DNA of 64,000 bases. It comes from Prauserella isguenensis. GTDB lineage: Bacteria > Actinomycetota > Actinomycetes > Mycobacteriales > Pseudonocardiaceae. The DNA is taken from NCBI RefSeq assembly GCF_014191605.1, contig NZ_JACHWU010000001.1, forward strand, positions 806,001-870,000. Reading direction: 5' to 3'. The notes below the pieces were generated by a model. It was not told where the DNA came from. It saw only the letters and a list, made by a program, of their open reading frames with translations, and ran no database searches. Positions 60,601-64,000 of the stretch are shown piece by piece. The position numbers and the translations under genes are program-made. How positions within the stretch are numbered: the first letter of the stretch is position 1; the number at the start of each line of letters is the position of its first letter.

Positions 60601-60641
60601 AAGGCCCAGGTCCGAAGTGGATGGCTTCTGACCTGGGCCTT
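60601..60641 (-). terminator. Hairpin terminator of the tRNA
   Basis: AAGGCCCAGGTC (60601-60612) pairs exactly with GACCTGGGCCTT (60630-60641), with an inner GAAG/CTTC stem. It lies 6 bases past the 3' end of the tRNA fragment on the minus strand. Confidence 0.7.
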
Positions 60642-60647
60642 CGTGGT

Positions 60648-60692
60648 TGGAGCGGATGACGGGAATCGAACCCGCGTTCTCAGCTTGGGAAT
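60648..60692 (-). pseudogene. 3' half of tRNA-Gly(CCC): likely attachment site
   Basis: On the minus strand: TTCCCAAGCTGAG (anticodon CCC and 3' stem), then ACGCGGGTTCGATTCCCGT (T arm) and CATCCGCTCCA (acceptor and CCA). The sequence matches tRNA-Gly from the anticodon loop to the end, but no D arm or 5' acceptor strand follows in the expected place (the plus strand continues AGGCGGACGCGCCTGG). A 45-bp 3' tRNA segment next to foreign-looking DNA is the usual trace of site-specific integration (att site). Confidence 0.75.
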
Positions 60693-60984
60693 CAGGCGGA
60701 CGCGCCTGGAAGGTGGCCCTGACCTGCGGTTGAGGATGCGCGTCGGGTGCCCCTGTTGGCCGTGGTTGACCGCCCTTAATGGCCCGCTAATGGCCCGAGG
60801 TGCTGCGCTGAGACGCTCACTCGGTTCCAGCGGATGGGCCTGATACCAGGGGTTACCGACCTGCTACTGCTGGCCCGGACTGCAGCGTCTCTGCTGCGCG
60901 TGAAAAGTAGCGGTTTACCAGCTCTTGCGGTGGGGTAAAGCATTTCTTGCGGTATAGTTACGTGTTCTATGGAGCCTGATCCTG
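60693..60984. other. Non-coding junction beside the tRNA fragment
   Basis: Contains direct repeats TAATGGCCCG (twice within 20 bases near 60777-60797) and TCTTGCGGT (twice, 60921-60951), and a promoter-like TATAGT (60953-60958) for the HEPN-like gene. GC falls sharply from about 60900. No integrase gene is left here. Confidence 0.5.
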
Positions 60985-61548
60985 GTGAATTCGGAACATA
61001 GTTACCACGCTCTAGGTTATTTCTGTCGAGAATGTGGTGCGCCTCAATTTGATTCGGAGGACTTTCCGTCTGGATGGGTTGTGCCCCAGGGGTTTCGAGA
61101 GCGTGAGTTATCGCGGCACGTGGGTGCATTTGTGATGTCGATGGCGGAACTAGATGGGATATTGGCAGCGGTTGTAGGGATATTTGCGAGCAGGCCTGGT
61201 GGGCCCGAGTTAAAGAAGAGTTGGGGAAAGTCGGGGTGTGAACTCGCCACGGAGCTAGAAAAGTTATCACCGAAAAGTGGGGATATACTAGATATTGCTG
61301 CGAAATACCGAGATTTATACAAAGTCAGAAATCAGATGGTGCACGCGATTCAGTATGACCATTCCGGCAAGGCTGGTATTTTAGCTCTATTTAAAGCCAA
61401 TAAGATCAAAGGGGGTAGTGAAATTACTCCCGGTGAACTGATAGATGAATACCAGATGAGCATTTCCCAGCTGACTGAAGCATGGTGTAGCGCGCAGTCG
61501 CTGAAGCGGGCCGCTAAGGCGGTCTTTGTGGCCAACGTATTCACTTAG
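60985..61548 (+). CDS. HEPN-like protein with N-terminal CxxC knuckle, AT-rich
   Basis: 187 residues from GTG 60985 (GGAG 11 bases upstream). N-terminus has FCRECGAPQF, half of a zinc ribbon. The helical centre contains AAKYRDLYKVRNQMVHAIQYD, where RNQMVH fits the R-x4-H motif of HEPN ribonucleases. Codons are AT-rich with several TTA Leu codons, unlike every other gene in the window, and it sits next to a tRNA attachment site: signs of transfer. A defence or toxin role is plausible, but no partner gene is seen. Confidence 0.7.
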   Translation: MNSEHSYHALGYFCRECGAPQFDSEDFPSGWVVPQGFRERELSRHVGAFVMSMAELDGILAAVVGIFASRPGGPELKKSWGKSGCELATELEKLSPKSGDILDIAAKYRDLYKVRNQMVHAIQYDHSGKAGILALFKANKIKGGSEITPGELIDEYQMSISQLTEAWCSAQSLKRAAKAVFVANVFT

Positions 61549-61999
61549 CTGCACCTTGCTTCCTGCGCAGACTCCCCCGTTCCCCTTCGTCCGTGCTGAT
61601 GCTGTGCTCCGTGGTGGCCGGGTCAAGGGTGAGCGGTAGCTCATCGCGTAGCGACGCCGTAGGCGCCCTTGAGGCGGTCGGCGCGGTGTCAGATGATCTA
61701 CCGGGCGTGAAGGGGCCGGCTCGTGGTGAGTGGCGGCTGCCGGGTTGCTCTGGAGGTCAGGTGACGTCTTCGTCGTGCGAGCCGGGGCCGCCGGCCGGAG
61801 CGTCAGCGGGAGGCCGGGCGTGCCCCGGCGGCGGCGCGCGGAGCGCGCCGCCCTTGATCTCTTAGAGGTCAATTCGGCAGCAGTCCCACGGTGCCGCGGT
61901 GGTTTCCCGTAATGGTTCGCACCGGTGCGGCTGGCTTGTGCACGCCGTCCGGGTAGCCCGAGGGGCCCGTTGGTGGTCGCCACGCATGATCGCGCTGCC
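61549..61999. other. Non-coding, element-like sequence
   Basis: GC-rich and without a supportable gene. Contains a perfect 10-bp GC hairpin (61830-61852, GGCGGCGCGC / GCGCGCCGCC, GGA loop) followed by CCTTGATCTC, a form often seen in actinobacterial integrative elements. It is probably a terminator of the lost or decayed element. Confidence 0.5.
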
Positions 62000-62308
62000 A
62001 TGACTCTCCTGGAACCGACTCCTTGCGGTACGCGTCAGACGCTGCGCGAAGCCGCTGCTGCGTTCGAGCGGATGGTCGACATTGTGGAGAAGTGCAATGC
62101 CTCCGCGGAGCCGCACGGACCCAACGAGCTTTCGAAGGTCACGGCGGCGACGCTCTTGTCATCGTGCCGTTTAGCGGCGCAGTTCCTACGCTCCTATTCG
62201 GCTTCTGACGGCGTGCCCCGTTGGCGCGCCTGCTCCAGCAGGAAGCAGCCGGAGGTGATAGCCATCGATGTGTTGGATTCCGTTCCGAAGGAGAATTCGC
62301 CACCGTAG
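62000..62308 (+). pseudogene. Possible truncated gene of an integrated element
   Basis: MTLLEPTPCGTRQTLREAAAAFERMVDIVEKCNASAEPHGPNELSKVTAATLLSSCRLAAQFLRSY reads like a real helical protein with high GC3, but from about 62190 it runs antisense into the LppA gene and becomes meaningless. No ribosome site. It may be the 5' remnant of a gene cut at the element boundary. Confidence 0.3.
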
Positions 62309-62793
62309 GAGTCAGAGAAACTGATTTGATGGTTCTGCGGCTTGTCGTGAAACACCTGTTGACTCTCAAATCCGTAGCGTTGAGCGATCTGAGTGACGCG
62401 GTCAATCACATCTGGCCAGCGATTTTCGGGGATGGGACCCTTGGACAAGCCCCCGCTGATTTGTCGGGTTCCGCCATCCCCTCCGATGTCGGGGAAGTCG
62501 AAACCGCACCTAGCCCCGCTCACAGGAGTGCGGCCCTCTGGGATTTCCCACTCTGGGATGCCAGCGATGTTGACTGTGGCGTCTTGTACTTCTTTGATCA
62601 TTTGTTTGTAGCGTTCGGTCATGTCTTCGAAGCTTGGCCGTTGCATCAGGGTGTTGAACTGGTCCTGGACTGTGCCGGCGTTCGGGTCGTCGTTGATGTC
62701 CTTACCCTCCATTCCACATGCGGAAGCCAGCACGAGGGCCACCAGGCTCGAGGCGACCACCGCGGGCTTCACCAACCGGTGACGAACTTCCAT
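62194..62793 (-). CDS. LppA-type lipoprotein
   Basis: 199 residues from ATG 62793. Signal peptide LVKPAVVASSLVALVLASAC with lipid-modified Cys 26. The rest resembles the actinobacterial LppA family (RYKQMIKEVQDATVNIAGIPEWEIPEGRTPVSGARCGFDFPDIGGDGGTRQIS), including a second Cys in GARCGF and a third in TSGCFL near the end. The start lies inside the 3' end of the DUF1023 gene (25-base overlap), so the two are cotranscribed. Function unknown. Confidence 0.85.
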   Translation of the reverse strand: MEVRHRLVKPAVVASSLVALVLASACGMEGKDINDDPNAGTVQDQFNTLMQRPSFEDMTERYKQMIKEVQDATVNIAGIPEWEIPEGRTPVSGARCGFDFPDIGGDGGTRQISGGLSKGPIPENRWPDVIDRVTQIAQRYGFESQQVFHDKPQNHQISFSDSYGGEFSFGTESNTSMAITSGCFLLEQARQRGTPSEAE

Positions 62794-64000
62794 GCTGCTT
62801 CTGCTCCCTGTTTGATGTCCGACGCCACGTTGCGGCCGGCCTGGCCTGCGACGTCGCCCATGTCGGTGTTGTTTCCTTGTACGACTCGATCGTCTGGACC
62901 ATCTGGATTGTCGGGATGGTGTAGCCCTGCCACGACAGCTGCCATATTGTGCTGGCTCGTGCTGTCGGGCGTGAAGTAGCCACTGTGGCCTTCGACGCCT
63001 TTGAGGTCTCGGCCGGTCGGCGACTGCTCGGCGGGTACCGCTCCGGTCTCGCCGTGTTGCATCCCGGGCATCGAGGACGGGTCTTCGCCGAGGTGTCCGC
63101 TGCGGCCGATGTCGGCGACCGGGTCGTTATCGGCTTCCAACGACATGACATGCCCATCGGGAACATTCAAGTCCGAGGTATTGCCGGTGCCGAGACCGGG
63201 AGAACCAAACATGATGGCGTCATCCACACCGGTGCCACCCTGCAATGCGTGGGATGAAGTCAGCGAACCGTAGGAGTGGCCCAACGAGGTAAGATGTGGC
63301 GGGTTGTCTCCCCGGCTGGCATCGATGCCGTTCAGGAACGAATTTAGCTCCCTGCCGCCTTCTTTTGCGGCGGTATCGTTGGCCACGCTCCCGCCGGGGC
63401 TAAACATGCCTTCGTCTGCTTGTGGGGCTTGGTAGCCGATATAGGTCACCGTGGCGAAACTGTCGCCGCCATTCCCGGCCCGGTCGGCCAGTTGTTCGGA
63501 CTTTGTCTTAAGGTCAGCCATGTTCTGGTCGTAGTTTTCAAGGCTGCCGTCGACGGTCGAGGTGAATCCGGGAGTGAACACGGCGACGTGGTCGGCGTTG
63601 TCGACGTCGCCGTTGGCGACCGCAGCTTCGGCTCGCGTTTTGGACAGGTCGAGTTCGAGAAGGTGTCGGTTGGGAAGGGTAGGGTCGTTGATTAGGCCTT
63701 CCACCTTTTCGACCGATGCGATCTTGGCTTCCAGTTCGCCGATGTTGGAGTTCTCGAGGCCAAGAATGTCCTTGTATCCGGGGTTGTCCTCTTTCGCCTG
63801 TGCGAGTTGTGTTCGCAGGTCCTGTTTGCTTTGTGCCAGGATGTCCCTGTTGGCGATGTCGCGATATTTGGCCGAAACGCCGTCGCGGTTGCCGACCAGT
63901 TTCGGGTAGTCCTTCGTGAAGCGGTCTCGTTGCGCCTTGGACAAGCTCGCCCACCAAGCCGCATTCTGGGCCGGTGTCGCGTCGCCCGATGGCGGCGTGG
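62769..64000 (-). CDS. DUF1023-family alpha/beta hydrolase, 5' end beyond the window
   Basis: At least 410 residues, open to the last base of the window. AWWASLSKAQRDRFTKDYPKLVGNRDGVSAKYRDIANRDIL is the standard DUF1023 lead-in. The catalytic core has VAVFTPGFTSTV, nucleophile in SLGHSYGSLTSSHALQ, Asp in EADNDPVADIG and His in EGHSGYFTPDS. GC is lower than in the chromosome core but codon use is still actinobacterial. It pairs with the LppA gene as in many actinobacteria; often such pairs belong to secreted-toxin-like loci. Confidence 0.88.
   Translation of the reverse strand, partial: TPPSGDATPAQNAAWWASLSKAQRDRFTKDYPKLVGNRDGVSAKYRDIANRDILAQSKQDLRTQLAQAKEDNPGYKDILGLENSNIGELEAKIASVEKVEGLINDPTLPNRHLLELDLSKTRAEAAVANGDVDNADHVAVFTPGFTSTVDGSLENYDQNMADLKTKSEQLADRAGNGGDSFATVTYIGYQAPQADEGMFSPGGSVANDTAAKEGGRELNSFLNGIDASRGDNPPHLTSLGHSYGSLTSSHALQGGTGVDDAIMFGSPGLGTGNTSDLNVPDGHVMSLEADNDPVADIGRSGHLGEDPSSMPGMQHGETGAVPAEQSPTGRDLKGVEGHSGYFTPDSTSQHNMAAVVAGLHHPDNPDGPDDRVVQGNNTDMGDVAGQAGRNVASDIKQGAEAAWKFVTGW

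Noticed and set aside
60601-60760. Intact tRNA-Gly gene
   Set aside because: Only the anticodon loop to CCA is present; the D arm and 5' acceptor strand do not follow.

Overview
This 64-kb window is high-GC actinobacterial chromosome, most like Pseudonocardiaceae (Saccharomonospora/Amycolatopsis type). The evidence is a GC-rich third codon position, many GTG starts, F420-dependent enzymes, SCP2/VanW/DUF4190/LppA proteins, and orthologues of mycobacterial FadA2-FabG4-HtdX, FadE5 and CmtR. The content is mostly housekeeping and accessory metabolism. The last 3.4 kb looks like imported DNA lying against a truncated tRNA-Gly.

Layout. 0-9.5 kb: end of an F420-type oxidoreductase, an XRE regulator with an NRAMP-like transporter, a DnaA-box-like cluster, a secreted S33 peptidase, a septum-formation-type lipoprotein, an AAA ATPase, a secreted glycerophosphodiesterase and a DoxX protein. 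9.6-18 kb: the fadA2 / fabG4-htdX lipid locus, a GlxA regulator facing a cysteine hydrolase, an NmrA-like protein facing a TetR regulator, and a second TetR regulator. 19-24 kb: a D/R-repeat lipoprotein, SCP2, VOC and FxsA proteins, an intact M20 peptidase and a wrecked tandem copy. 24-28 kb: an E1alpha-E1beta-E2 2-oxoacid dehydrogenase operon. 28-32.5 kb: a compact operon of BioY, a short acyl-CoA ligase, a thiolase lacking one catalytic Cys, and the ECF ATPase and T components. 32.8-35.4 kb: an amino-acid ABC importer. 35.5-46 kb: a 902-residue repeat membrane protein, SRPBCC, a thioredoxin/NHL protein, a GroES-like protein, VanW, GlsB and FadE5. 46-60.5 kb: a LuxR regulator, small membrane proteins, a DHFR-like reductase, an MBL hydrolase behind a MerR-type promoter, an auxiliary TrpRS behind a classical Trp attenuator, CmtR with a CDF-like exporter, a DrrAB-like ABC exporter under a TetR regulator, and VOC and AraC genes. 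60.6-64 kb: the 3' half of tRNA-Gly(CCC), an AT-rich HEPN-like gene, decayed sequence, then an LppA lipoprotein and a DUF1023 hydrolase that runs off the end.

How it fits together. Operator-like dyads of the form YTACT-N4-RGTAR lie in front of both the fadA2/fabG4/htdX locus and fadE5, 34 kb apart, which suggests one lipid regulon. The trpS leader carries two Trp codons, a pause hairpin, an antiterminator and a terminator, so that TrpRS should rise when charged tRNA-Trp is low. The BioY operon joins biotin uptake to two acyl-CoA enzymes in one translationally coupled unit and is the best candidate here for an incompletely described pathway. Several families of short intergenic repeats (21-bp, 16-bp and CACCTTGG hairpins) recur in the window.
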